A DNA stretch of 26,191 bases from a virus (IMGVR_UViG_3300044984_001389:1-26191); one strand, 5' to 3'. Shown: positions 15,226 to 22,514, numbered from the stretch's first letter. Notes: a model not told the origin generated them from the sequence alone. Numbers and translations are program-made.

Positions 15226-18200
15226 TTATGCGTATCTATTGCCAGTTATACTTTTTGTTGCTTGGATTTGTTTGCGGCTATTATTGCTTATATCATCTGT
15301 ATGCTGAGCCATTTGTCCCATAGTCTTATTTAACTGCATTAACGCATCGTGCAAATCTTTTAATGTTACGTCTTTAGCAACAGGTGCTTGCACTACTGGA
15401 GGTGCAACTGGTTGTGGCTGCGCAGCCGGTTGTGGCTGCTCAGCTGGTTTTGGTGGAGTAACATCTTGCGCAGTTATTCCTGATCTGTCTGGTGTTGTAT
15501 CTTTAATTTGAGCATGTGCGCTTTTAACTTCAGCTGATTTGCGAGAATTATAGTCATCAAATCGTTCAATGCCAAACTTTTTATACATTGCATCAACATG
15601 TTGGTCTTCCTTAGACTTAGGTTTAACTATTGCTGGAGGTATAACTGGTTTTTCTGGTTCTTTTAAAGTAGCAGTAGCATCTTTTAATTTAGGTTTTTCT
15701 GATTCTTTTACAGTAGTGTTAGCATCTTTTAATTTAGCCTTTTCTGCTTCGGCTTCTGCTCGAGTAGTAGCACCTTTGTCTAATTTTTTTATTGCGGCTG
15801 CTACTTTTGCTTGTTCTTCAGGTGTTTGATTATTAGGGTTAGATTTTACATCCTCTATAGCTACAGCAGGTTTATCATCTTTAAAGAAATCTGATATCGA
15901 CGATCCGGCTTTACTAAATGTATCCGAAATTGTATCAAAGAATCCTTTATCTTCTGTCTTTTCTTCAGGAGCTGCAACATCAGTAGGTAACTTAAGACCA
16001 TTAATTGAATCTGCAATTGCATTAGATTTATCTTTTAAGCTATCCACTGCTGATGCAGGTTTTACATCAGTTGCAGATTGATCTACGTTAATAGGTTTAA
16101 TGTCTGGAAACATTTTGTTTTCGTTAAACATTTTTGACATTGTGTCACTAGCAGACTCAAAGACGTTACTAATATCTGGTGTTTTAAACATGTCCTGCGC
16201 TTTAGCAAATATGTCTTCATGACTTAACATTGGCGCGTTGTTAACACCATGTAACTGTTCACTTATGTTAGCAAACGGTTTAGAAAAGTCAGGCTGTAGT
16301 GTTTTAGATGCAACATGTTTGGCAATTTCTTCAGGATTTACAAAAGGCGTTGCGTTAGTGTCAATACCAAATTTAGTTTTTTCGTCTTTTTTAACTTCAT
16401 CGGGTTTTAATGCAGGTTTTGCAACTTTTGATTCTGCATCCATCCTAGTATTATAATCTTTAAACGTTTCAAGACCAAACTTTTTATACATGTCTTTTAC
16501 ATGTGCATCTTCTTTAGTATCTGCAGGTTTTTTAAGATCATCAGTTTTAGGTTTTTCTGGTTCTTTTTCTTTATATCTTCCGGAGTTTTTCTGTCTTTCA
16601 ATTTCTGCTTTTTGTGCTTCAATTGCTTCTGGACTATTATCTACTTTGCCAATACCTTCTTGAGATCTTTTATCTGCAGCATCTTTTTCTTCTTGCGAAA
16701 TTTCTTCGTATGTTACGTTACCTTTTGCAAACGCTGGTTTATCATCTTTGAATAATCCAGATATCGATGACCCAACTTTGCCAAACGCATCCGACACAGA
16801 ATCAAAGAAGCCTTTTTCTTCTTTTTTCTCTTCAACTTTTTCAGGAGCTTTAGGTTGTTCTTTAGTTTGTTCTTTTTTCTCTATACCGTCAACTTTTAAT
16901 GCACCAAAAAGTTTTTTGTTAAGTTCTTCTGTTGATTTAATTGGATCAATATCTTTAAATCCAGCTTTTGCAGTTATTATTGCATGCTGTTGCTGCTGTT
17001 CAATAAACGTTTTACTTTGTTGATAATCTTTAATTTTTGCAATAGCAGTATTTTCAGCATTAATTGCATCGGCTTTTTGCTGATCAGTAGTTGCATCTTT
17101 ATGAGCCTTAATTGCTTTTTCTAAATCCACCCCTGCAGGACCAAGAGATGCCATTTTTTCAGCACCTTCTTTAGTTCTAATACCGCCTGTTTGAATTTCA
17201 CTAGTTACTGTTTCAATAGTCTTAGATAATGCTGCAAATTTATCTTCAACAGGTTTAGTTTCTGCAGGTTTAACTTCTTCTTTTTTAGGTTCTTCTTTTT
17301 TAGTGTCAGTTGGTTTAACTTCTTCTTTTTTAGGTTCTTCTTTTTTAGTGTCAGTTGGTTTAACTTCTTCTTTTTTAGTATCAGTTGGTTTAACTGCAAC
17401 TTTTTCCATAACTTTAGCAGTATGCTCAGAAAGATTTTTTAACGCTGGTTCAAAATTAATGTTTTTAAGTTTATCAGCAACTTCACCTAGTGATTTAGTA
17501 ACATCTTTCATTTGAGTAGTAGCGGCAGTAAATGTTTTGTTAATTTCAGACATTTGAGGAGACGCTGCATTCGCTTGTGTAGCAACGGTATTCTTAACAT
17601 CTTCAAAATTTAATGCGGGTAATTCTGACGAAGTAGCTGCTGTATTTTTCATATCAGGTTTCATTTGTTCTGATATGCTGTTAAACAATCTATTCATTTG
17701 TGATTCGTTAGCAACTAACTCTTTACCATGTAACTCTACTAATTCACCATTTGGGTCAAAAGATTCAAACATATCTTTAAATCCACCACTTCCGCTAATA
17801 AAGCTTTCAAATGATGGTGAACCTGTTGAACGTTTTGGCGCAGCACTTGGAAGAGTCTCGTAGTTTTTAGTAGAATCTTGAAACTCTTTACGATTTTTCT
17901 CGTATGCATCGGCTAGCTTTCCGGCATCAAACGGAAGTGCTTTTACAATAGCATCACCAATTTCTTTTCCAATTGCTGCAGGAGTTGCTTCTGCTTGTGT
18001 TCTAGATCTAAGTGCTTCGGTAAGTTTTGATTCTGCTCCAATTACTTCATTAGTTTCTTTTACAAGTCCGTTAAATGCACTGCCGGTGCCGGCAGCAATG
18101 TCTTTTAATACGCTGTCAGCTTGGTTTATAGTTTGGCCAAGTTCGCCACCTTTAATCTTTTCGCCTTTTTCGTCAACACCCTTTCTATCTAATTTAGCCG

Positions 18201-19416
18201 ATTCATACAGCATATTTCTTGCAGTACTTGCATCAATGGTGTTGCCTTTGTTTTTTTCTTCGTCTATCTTAGCATTGATTTTTTGTAATTCGAGATTACC
18301 GGTATACATTTCTCTAGTTTTATCAGCAGCTGCACCGGTAGCAAAAACACCCATTTGCTTATACGAAGTAGAATTTTGAACTTCGGCAAATTTACCTAGA
18401 AATTCTTCATTTTGCTTTTGCGAAGCTAGCCTAGCTTCGGGAGAATTAGCTTCTGCAGATGCTCGAGCTGCTTTTAAAAGCTCTGGCCCAGCATCTCCCA
18501 TGCCAGCAATAGTAGCAGCTCCGTCATTAGTTCGTAGGCCACCGGTAAATTCTTCAGTAAATGCATCTTTAACTGCCTGTGGCGCGTTAGCCATTTGATT
18601 CATGGCTTCTTTATATCGCTCTTGAGCCTCTGGATCCATCATAGATAACGCCATCTGAGTTGATGCTTTTTCAGATTGTTTTTTTAAGTTAGCTTCTTGT
18701 TCCTTTCTAGATATCCCAGAAACTCGAGTGTTTTCATCCATTGCTGCAGCCATGCGCATGGCAGATTCAATTGCGTTTTGTTTTGCTGTTTGTTCAGATA
18801 AGTCTTTGCCTTGATTAAACGCTAAAGACGCTTCTGTAATTTGATTAAGTTCGTCGGTTGAGACACCAAGTTGTTTTAATCTAGAGCCTAACTGAGATTC
18901 TTGTAATCCTTTTGCAATTTCTAAAAAGTTTTGTTGGGTTTTATTAGCGTTTGAGCCAGCACCTTCTAGTTCACGCGTAGAATCACGAAGCATATCATTA
19001 TATTCGTTATGCGTCATCCTTGCGCCTTTAACGGCTTTGTCAAATTCCCCTAAATTGTTGCCCCAATCAGCACCGTACTTTACAGATTCTTTATTAGACT
19101 TGTTAACATCAAGTACAGCGTTTCCAAAATCTCCAGCAATTTTTCCTAACGCGGTACCAAGTGCGCCGCCGCTTTTTTGCAAAGTACCGGTTAGTAAGTT
19201 TAACCCATCGGATGCAGTTGCTGATCCTTCCCAAACTTTTCGTAGTGCGCCAGACACGTTACCTGAAATATCAGCAATGTCACCAAACATGTTTGATTTG
19301 CCGTCACTACTACCACTACTACTGCTAGCAGTAGTAGACGTGTTAGCACGCGGATTTCGATTGTTTTCTCTGAGTAAATTTCTTATTTCTTCAAGTAGTT
19401 CGCGTTCATCAGCCAT
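15226..19416 (-). CDS. Giant virion protein, possible tape-measure or ejected protein (1396 residues)
   Basis: The gene encodes 1396 mostly hydrophilic, helix-rich residues with no enzyme domain recognised. The N-terminus (LLEEIRNLLREN) is a short coiled coil; residues ~35-130 are Gly/Ala/Ser-rich. Residues ~555-570 carry NGELVELHGKELVANES, a short LHG-(K/Q)E motif common in phage tape-measure and tail proteins. Two internal duplications are visible: residues ~292-360 and ~744-812 (GG(L/I)RT..GA...A..G.AG..L), and ~869-1000 with ~1158-1300 (GFFD..SD.F.K.GSSIS, KED.HV..MYKKFG). A Lys/Glu/Pro/Thr repeat with the unit KPTDTKKEE lies at ~674-727. The ATG has AGGA upstream and a late promoter at 19459-19466, divergent from gp26. 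A tape-measure or head-internal role is inference; its length is over twice T4 gp29. Confidence 0.7.
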   Translation of the reverse strand: MADERELLEEIRNLLRENNRNPRANTSTTASSSSGSSDGKSNMFGDIADISGNVSGALRKVWEGSATASDGLNLLTGTLQKSGGALGTALGKIAGDFGNAVLDVNKSNKESVKYGADWGNNLGEFDKAVKGARMTHNEYNDMLRDSTRELEGAGSNANKTQQNFLEIAKGLQESQLGSRLKQLGVSTDELNQITEASLAFNQGKDLSEQTAKQNAIESAMRMAAAMDENTRVSGISRKEQEANLKKQSEKASTQMALSMMDPEAQERYKEAMNQMANAPQAVKDAFTEEFTGGLRTNDGAATIAGMGDAGPELLKAARASAEANSPEARLASQKQNEEFLGKFAEVQNSTSYKQMGVFATGAAADKTREMYTGNLELQKINAKIDEEKNKGNTIDASTARNMLYESAKLDRKGVDEKGEKIKGGELGQTINQADSVLKDIAAGTGSAFNGLVKETNEVIGAESKLTEALRSRTQAEATPAAIGKEIGDAIVKALPFDAGKLADAYEKNRKEFQDSTKNYETLPSAAPKRSTGSPSFESFISGSGGFKDMFESFDPNGELVELHGKELVANESQMNRLFNSISEQMKPDMKNTAATSSELPALNFEDVKNTVATQANAASPQMSEINKTFTAATTQMKDVTKSLGEVADKLKNINFEPALKNLSEHTAKVMEKVAVKPTDTKKEEVKPTDTKKEEPKKEEVKPTDTKKEEPKKEEVKPAETKPVEDKFAALSKTIETVTSEIQTGGIRTKEGAEKMASLGPAGVDLEKAIKAHKDATTDQQKADAINAENTAIAKIKDYQQSKTFIEQQQQHAIITAKAGFKDIDPIKSTEELNKKLFGALKVDGIEKKEQTKEQPKAPEKVEEKKEEKGFFDSVSDAFGKVGSSISGLFKDDKPAFAKGNVTYEEISQEEKDAADKRSQEGIGKVDNSPEAIEAQKAEIERQKNSGRYKEKEPEKPKTDDLKKPADTKEDAHVKDMYKKFGLETFKDYNTRMDAESKVAKPALKPDEVKKDEKTKFGIDTNATPFVNPEEIAKHVASKTLQPDFSKPFANISEQLHGVNNAPMLSHEDIFAKAQDMFKTPDISNVFESASDTMSKMFNENKMFPDIKPINVDQSATDVKPASAVDSLKDKSNAIADSINGLKLPTDVAAPEEKTEDKGFFDTISDTFSKAGSSISDFFKDDKPAVAIEDVKSNPNNQTPEEQAKVAAAIKKLDKGATTRAEAEAEKAKLKDANTTVKESEKPKLKDATATLKEPEKPVIPPAIVKPKSKEDQHVDAMYKKFGIERFDDYNSRKSAEVKSAHAQIKDTTPDRSGITAQDVTPPKPAEQPQPAAQPQPVAPPVVQAPVAKDVTLKDLHDALMQLNKTMGQMAQHTDDISNNSRKQIQATKSITGNRYA
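17260..17397 (-). repeat. In-frame Lys/Glu/Pro/Thr repeat in the giant virion gene
   Basis: Near-identical DNA units reading ACTTCTTCTTTTTTAG on the plus strand alternate with TCAGTTGGTT. They encode KPTDTKKEE three times, two of them spaced by PKKEEV, around residues 674-720. They form an unstructured, charged linker. Confidence 0.8.
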
Positions 19417-19441
19417 TTTAAAAATCCTATAATTTTGTGTA

Positions 19442-19449
19442 TATAAATA
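19442..19449 (+). promoter_or_regulatory. Consensus T4-type late promoter for gp26
   Basis: TATAAATA, an exact match to the T4 late consensus, followed by CGG. Predicted transcript start is near 19455. The 23-base leader contains CCGGAG as ribosome site before the gp26 ATG. Confidence 0.8.
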
Positions 19450-19458
19450 CGGTTAATA

Positions 19459-19466
19459 TATTTATC
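19459..19466 (-). promoter_or_regulatory. T4-type late promoter for the giant virion gene
   Basis: The minus strand reads GATAAATA followed by TATTA. Predicted start is near 19453, with a leader of about 37 bases. The element lies inside the leader of the oppositely directed gp26 transcript. Confidence 0.7.
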
Positions 19467-19477
19467 CGGAGTTATAA

Positions 19478-20302
19478 ATGGCACAAAATCCTTTACAAGA
19501 GTTTTATAGACAACCAAAAATCTTTGTTGCGTTACCATCAAGTGGAATGTACAATAAACTAGGCAGCTTAACAGGTGATGCAACTCACATGCCAATTTTT
19601 AGTATGACAGGAATGGACGAAATTATCGTAAAAACACCAGATGCATTATTGTCAGGTGAAAGTACTGTATCAATTATTAATAGCTGTTGCCCAAATGTTA
19701 AAGATGCATGGGAAATAACGTCGTTAGATACTGATTTATTATTAACAGCAATTCGAATTGCAACATTTGGAAATGTATTAGAAATTATACATACCTGTCC
19801 AAAATGTAGTGAAGAAAATGAATACGATATTGATTTAGGAACAGTAATTGATCATTTTAGCAAATGCAAGTATGATAATACAATTCAACATAACGGATTA
19901 ACAATAAAATTGCAACCGTTAACTTATAGACAAACAACTGAATTTTCACTTCGTAATTTTAAATTGCAACAGCGATTAGTTTCAGCAGGTGCAGAGTCAG
20001 ATGAAAAACAAAAAGAAATCGTTAGTCAGTTATTTAAAGAGTTAGGTGTTATTCAAAATGACATATATTCGGCTAGTGTTGAATCAGTAGATACTGGAAC
20101 TATTGTAGTTACTGAACCTAATTTTATTTTTGAATGGTTAACTAATTGTGACAAAAGTGTGTTTGACAAAATTCGTGATCAATTTAACATTAACAAAGAC
20201 ACTTGGAAAATTCCAGATGTTAGCGTTAAATGTACATCGTGCGGCCATGATTCAAAAGTATCAATTGATTTAGATCAAGCAAATTTTTTCGCTCCCGCCT
20301 AG
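19478..20302 (+). CDS. 26: Baseplate protein of the gp26 family
   Basis: The gene encodes 274 residues resembling the T4 gp26 baseplate family (PF12322-type): N-terminal FYRQPKIFVALPSSGMY, then MPIFSMTGMDEI and KTPDALLSGESTVSIINSC, characteristic of the family in aquatic T4-like phages. In T4, gp26 acts at the baseplate hub. Two cysteine pairs, CPKC at 107-110 and CTSC at 252-255, could form one zinc site joining distant segments. It is one of only two plus-strand genes and diverges from the giant virion gene, recalling T4, where genes 26/25 diverge from the 51-27-28-29 operon. The ribosome site GGAG lies 8 bases before the ATG. The downstream 71-residue gene follows after 5 bases. Confidence 0.82.
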   Translation: MAQNPLQEFYRQPKIFVALPSSGMYNKLGSLTGDATHMPIFSMTGMDEIIVKTPDALLSGESTVSIINSCCPNVKDAWEITSLDTDLLLTAIRIATFGNVLEIIHTCPKCSEENEYDIDLGTVIDHFSKCKYDNTIQHNGLTIKLQPLTYRQTTEFSLRNFKLQQRLVSAGAESDEKQKEIVSQLFKELGVIQNDIYSASVESVDTGTIVVTEPNFIFEWLTNCDKSVFDKIRDQFNINKDTWKIPDVSVKCTSCGHDSKVSIDLDQANFFAPA

Positions 20303-20307
20303 TTGGG

Positions 20308-20523
20308 ATGTCGCGCAGCGACATTGGTGATTATCTCACTAGGCTAGACAATGATGTTAAACGATTTAAACTTGAATTATATAGAATATGTTGGTACATG
20401 AGGGGTGGTATAGGTATTAACGATCTCCTATATAATTTAGGGATGGAAGATCGTAACATTATGTATGATATAATTAAAGATAATATTGAATTAACTAAAG
20501 TGTCACGTATGCCACTTATGTAA
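20308..20523 (+). CDS. Small partner of gp26 (71 residues), possible tail-assembly chaperone
   Basis: The gene encodes 71 residues, predicted all-helical (DIGDYLTRLDNDVKRFKLEL, then RICWYMRGGIGINDLLYNLG and DIIKDNIELTK). The WYMRGG element with a following helix of the form EDRNIMYDIIKDN is of a type encoded right after gp26 in aquatic T4-like phages; its biochemical role is not established. The ATG lies 5 bases after the gp26 stop, with TTGGG between as the only ribosome signal, so translation is likely coupled to gp26. Small helical proteins encoded behind a tail gene can be assembly chaperones, which is the reason for the tentative name. It ends 3 bases from the convergent 297-residue gene. 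Confidence 0.65.
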   Translation: MSRSDIGDYLTRLDNDVKRFKLELYRICWYMRGGIGINDLLYNLGMEDRNIMYDIIKDNIELTKVSRMPLM

Positions 20524-20536
20524 TTATTATAATAAT
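20523..20536. terminator. AT-only palindrome at the convergent gene junction
   Basis: ATTATTATAATAAT is a perfect 14-bp palindrome covering the ends of the plus-strand 71-residue gene and the minus-strand 297-residue gene. It could act as a weak bidirectional terminator, but it has no GC pairs. Confidence 0.3.
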
Positions 20537-21420
20537 ATCAATTCACCTTTAGCATTTCTTTTAAATCTAGTAGTATCGGTATATCTAGATCCAGGTACAT
20601 TTGTGTTTGCATAACTAGCTGGGTCTACTTCAGGCTCAGCAGGTCCTGGTTGTACAGGTGCATTTGGATCAGTTGGTTTAGTAGGTCCTGGTTGTACAGG
20701 TGCATTTGGATCAGTTGGTTTAGTAGGATCTGGTTGTACAGGTGCAGTTGGATCAGCTGGTTTATCTTGACCTGTCAATTCTGCAATTTCTTCTTTTGAC
20801 ATTTTAACTACTTTAGCTACCATTTCTTTAACGTCATTTATTGAAATTTTAAGTGCGTTCCACCCAATAAATTCCATTCCTTTTTCATTATTCAGTACCG
20901 ATGCACAAATAAGTTTTGCAATTATATCGCGACCTTTATCAGTATTAATATAATACATTAATGCTAGGGTAAGTTCTGGAGAGAAAGCTTTAATTATTGG
21001 ACCAAAAACATAACCTACTAGCGGCACTGCGCTAACTAAATATCCAATAGCAGTTATTGCTGCTTGGCCAACAAGCCGTACTGCCATTCCTGACGCAATT
21101 AGTGATACCATCATACCCATCTCGTATTGGTGACGTTGGTCAAATTGGTCTTGTGTAATTTTTTTTGAAGCTAGCTGTTTATCATAGATTAGCATGTTGC
21201 TGTTGTAGTTCCAAATTGGCACTCCTATAGCTCCTAACAATTTAAGAATAGCTACACCGCCTGTTCGTATTCTGCTACCAACTTTTATAGATTTATCAAG
21301 TCTACCGCCAGTAGGTGCCATGTAATTTTTTATTGCAGTAGTTAGACCTGATGAGAACAAATCATCAGTAAATCCTTCATTTAAATTTTGGTGTGGTTGA
21401 ATAATTTCACGTACTTTCAT
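20527..21420 (-). CDS. Putative internal head protein with membrane-active segments (297 residues)
   Basis: The gene encodes 297 residues. The N-terminus MKVREIIQPHQNLNE|GF resembles the capsid-targeting sequences of T4 internal proteins (MKTYQEFIAE|A): short, amphipathic, beginning MK and ending in hydrophobic-X-Glu before a small residue, the gp21 cleavage rule (here LNE at 13-15, then Gly16). Several hydrophobic or amphipathic segments follow (residues ~54-70, 101-117, 119-143, 148-158). A Pro/Asp/Thr-rich repeat with 14-residue period occupies ~222-262, and a basic tail precedes LILL. AAGGA lies before the ATG and a late promoter at 21457-21464 upstream; the unit is late and separately initiated. 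Inference: packaged in the head, trimmed by gp21 and ejected with DNA, acting on the host membrane. It could instead be a membrane protein such as a lysis factor. Confidence 0.6.
   Translation of the reverse strand: MKVREIIQPHQNLNEGFTDDLFSSGLTTAIKNYMAPTGGRLDKSIKVGSRIRTGGVAILKLLGAIGVPIWNYNSNMLIYDKQLASKKITQDQFDQRHQYEMGMMVSLIASGMAVRLVGQAAITAIGYLVSAVPLVGYVFGPIIKAFSPELTLALMYYINTDKGRDIIAKLICASVLNNEKGMEFIGWNALKISINDVKEMVAKVVKMSKEEIAELTGQDKPADPTAPVQPDPTKPTDPNAPVQPGPTKPTDPNAPVQPGPAEPEVDPASYANTNVPGSRYTDTTRFKRNAKGELILL
20642..20767 (-). repeat. 42-bp tandem repeat in the putative internal protein gene
   Basis: Three consecutive 42-bp units (20642-20683, 20684-20725, 20726-20767), the first two identical and the third diverged. 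In frame they encode the 14-residue unit PTDPNAPVQPGPTK. This makes a rigid, proline-rich linker. Confidence 0.88.
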
Positions 21421-21456
21421 AATAGTCCTTTTAGGATATCCCTTATATAATATGAA

Positions 21457-21464
21457 TATTTATT
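21457..21464 (-). promoter_or_regulatory. T4-type late promoter for the putative internal head protein
   Basis: The minus strand reads AATAAATA followed by TTCAT, one base off consensus, in a strongly AT-rich stretch. Predicted start is near 21451, giving a leader of about 30 bases with AAAAGGA. Confidence 0.6.
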
Positions 21465-21483
21465 AAAAAATATATTTCATATT

Positions 21484-21506
21484 AAAAGATGAACTAACGT
21501 TCATCT
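21484..21506 (-). terminator. Rho-independent terminator of the orphan late transcript
   Basis: The minus strand forms a perfect 8-bp stem (AGATGAAC with GTTCATCT, loop GTTA) followed by TTTAAT. It lies just upstream of the late promoter of the 297-residue gene, separating the two units. Confidence 0.75.
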
Positions 21507-21558
21507 GTATTTCGCTATCGCTCAATACTATTCTCTCTAACAACAATAATGAAAAAAC

Positions 21559-21592
21559 AATTAAATTATAAATGAATTAATATAATTTAATT
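21559..21592 (-). terminator. AT-only hairpin followed by a T-run
   Basis: AATTAAATTATA and TATAATTTAATT form a perfect 12-bp inverted repeat with a 10-base loop. On the minus strand it is followed by GTTTTTTC. It may help end transcription, although the stem lacks GC pairs. Confidence 0.4.
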
Positions 21593-21621
21593 ATTTTAAT
21601 AAAGAGATATCACTTTTGAAG

Positions 21622-21780
21622 TCAGATGCACCCTAATAAAAATAGATGCATGATTTCACCCCATCGCCATGGAATTTGCAGTAAGAATTTATATGACTGT
21701 AGACTTTTGCTATTGGCTACCTCCGGACCAACACTTACAGGTATTTTTAAGATATAACTTTCAGGTGCTTTGTATATCAT
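21622..21780 (-). CDS. Possible small protein (52 residues)
   Basis: An ATG-to-TGA frame of 52 residues (MIYKAPESYILKIPVSVGPE, later KFLLQIPWRWGEIMHLFLLG). The sequence looks protein-like, with an amphipathic or hydrophobic C-terminal half that could touch a membrane. There is no good Shine-Dalgarno. It lies 19 bases after the 34-residue frame in a different phase and inside a transcript bounded by a late-promoter match and terminators. A chance open frame of this length is possible in any one frame, so coding status is uncertain. Confidence 0.35.
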   Translation of the reverse strand: MIYKAPESYILKIPVSVGPEVANSKSLQSYKFLLQIPWRWGEIMHLFLLGCI

Positions 21781-21799
21781 TACAAAATTGTTACTATTA

Positions 21800-21904
21800 C
21801 TAGTATTCTACAGATTTAAAGCCTATGTATTCTTTTTCAAATACAGCTAGACCACCATTCCGATTAAACAAAGCATTGACGTCAATGGACGTTGCTTTTG
21901 GCAT
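21800..21904 (-). CDS. Possible micro-protein (34 residues)
   Basis: An ATG-to-TAG frame of 34 residues (MPKATSIDVNALFNRNGG, then LAVFEKEYIGFKSVEY). The composition is protein-like. GAGAGG directly abuts the ATG, too close to be a normal ribosome site, and is part of a small hairpin (CCTC/GAGG) that ends at the start codon. No homologue is recognised. It is the first frame after the structured leader of the orphan late transcript. Confidence 0.35.
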   Translation of the reverse strand: MPKATSIDVNALFNRNGGLAVFEKEYIGFKSVEY

Positions 21905-22050
21905 CCTCTCGCGTGAGGGTAGTGTTTAAAAGCCGTTGCACAATCAACGATTTGAGCAGCGGTTCTCGTTTCCAGAACTTGTCTCAGCAGTATTACAATC
22001 CGGCCTGCTAACCTTATGTTAGTGTGAATTAAAAGTGTTTTGTGTGTTTT
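21902..22050 (-). ncRNA. Hairpin-rich leader or small RNA in the gene-free stretch
   Basis: In the direction of transcription, four stems follow one another: CTAAC/GTTAG near 22013-22027, GTTCT/AGAAC near 21964-21980 with a GAAA-type loop, CGTTG/CAACG near 21934-21950, and CCTC/GAGG (extended by a wobble pair) at 21904-21918. The region is less AT-rich than its surroundings. It begins at a late-promoter match. No known riboswitch, tRNA or intron core was recognised. It could be a leader controlling the micro-ORFs or a stand-alone RNA. Confidence 0.35.
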
Positions 22051-22056
22051 GTCTAG

Positions 22057-22064
22057 TATTTACA
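22057..22064 (-). promoter_or_regulatory. T4-type late promoter for the gene-free stretch
   Basis: The minus strand reads TGTAAATACTA, one mismatch to TATAAATACTA of the T4 late consensus, including the CTA extension. It is flanked by direct copies of AAAAGTGTTTT (plus strand, 22031-22041 and 22064-22074). Predicted start is near 22051. Confidence 0.6.
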
Positions 22065-22094
22065 AAAGTGTTTTAAACAAGGGGTTAAAAGTGG

Positions 22095-22514
22095 TTAGTT
22101 GTTACGAGCAGCAGCTTCTGCTAAATCATTAGCGCGTTCGTTACCTGGATTACCTGCATGGGCTTTAACCCATTGCCAATCTATAGTGTGTGCAGCAGCA
22201 ACAGTTTCTAATTTAAGCCATAGATCACGATTTAAGTAATCAGTACGCCCTTTCTTTTTCCAATTAGGAAACCATTGTGTAAAGCCATCAACAAGATATT
22301 TTGAATCAGAATAAATTTTAACTTTGCATGGTCTTTTTAAACGCGATAGTGCTTCAATAGCAGCTTGCATTTCCATGCGGTTGTTAGTAGTTTGTGGTTC
22401 TGTTCCAGAAAATTCTTTAATGACGTCTCTGTATTGCATAGTAGCACCCCATCCGCCTTTACCTGGATTTGGTACACATGCGCCGTCTGTATAAATTATT
22501 ACGAGTTCTTCCAT
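22095..22514 (-). CDS. rnhA: Ribonuclease HI
   Basis: The gene encodes 139 residues of bacterial-type RNase HI, which cuts the RNA strand of RNA-DNA hybrids such as replication primers. The catalytic set is complete: Asp10 in YTDGACVPNPG, Glu48 in NNRMEMQAAIEAL, Asp70 in IYSDSKYLVDG, His119 in WVKAHAGNPGN and Asp130 in ERANDLAE; the first three sit at the same numbers as in E. coli RNase HI (155 residues). A basic helix region (WFPNWKKKGR) is retained. It differs from T4's own RNase H, which belongs to the FEN-1 5'-nuclease family. No Shine-Dalgarno is seen before the ATG (ACACAAAACACT). Upstream lie a sigma-70-type promoter and a late promoter, so it may be expressed both early and late. Confidence 0.95.
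   Translation of the reverse strand: MEELVIIYTDGACVPNPGKGGWGATMQYRDVIKEFSGTEPQTTNNRMEMQAAIEALSRLKRPCKVKIYSDSKYLVDGFTQWFPNWKKKGRTDYLNRDLWLKLETVAAAHTIDWQWVKAHAGNPGNERANDLAEAAARNN

Noticed and set aside
19383-19595. Minus-strand 70-codon frame across the gp26 start
   Set aside because: Would cover the divergent promoters and gp26 in antisense; no ribosome site; sequence not protein-like.
21874-21887. Perfect palindrome CATTGACGTCAATG
   Set aside because: A single 14-bp palindrome inside the 34-codon frame; no second copy or adjacent operator context, so no regulatory role is claimed.
21940-22010. tRNA-like arms (GTTCT/AGAAC with 7-base loop) in the gene-free stretch
   Set aside because: No position-33 U in the loop, no T-loop consensus and no acceptor stem could be assembled on either strand.
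21622-22050. Group I intron or known riboswitch in the gene-free stretch
   Set aside because: No recognisable intron core, no split gene at the flanks, and the conserved bases of the glutamine riboswitch types were not found.
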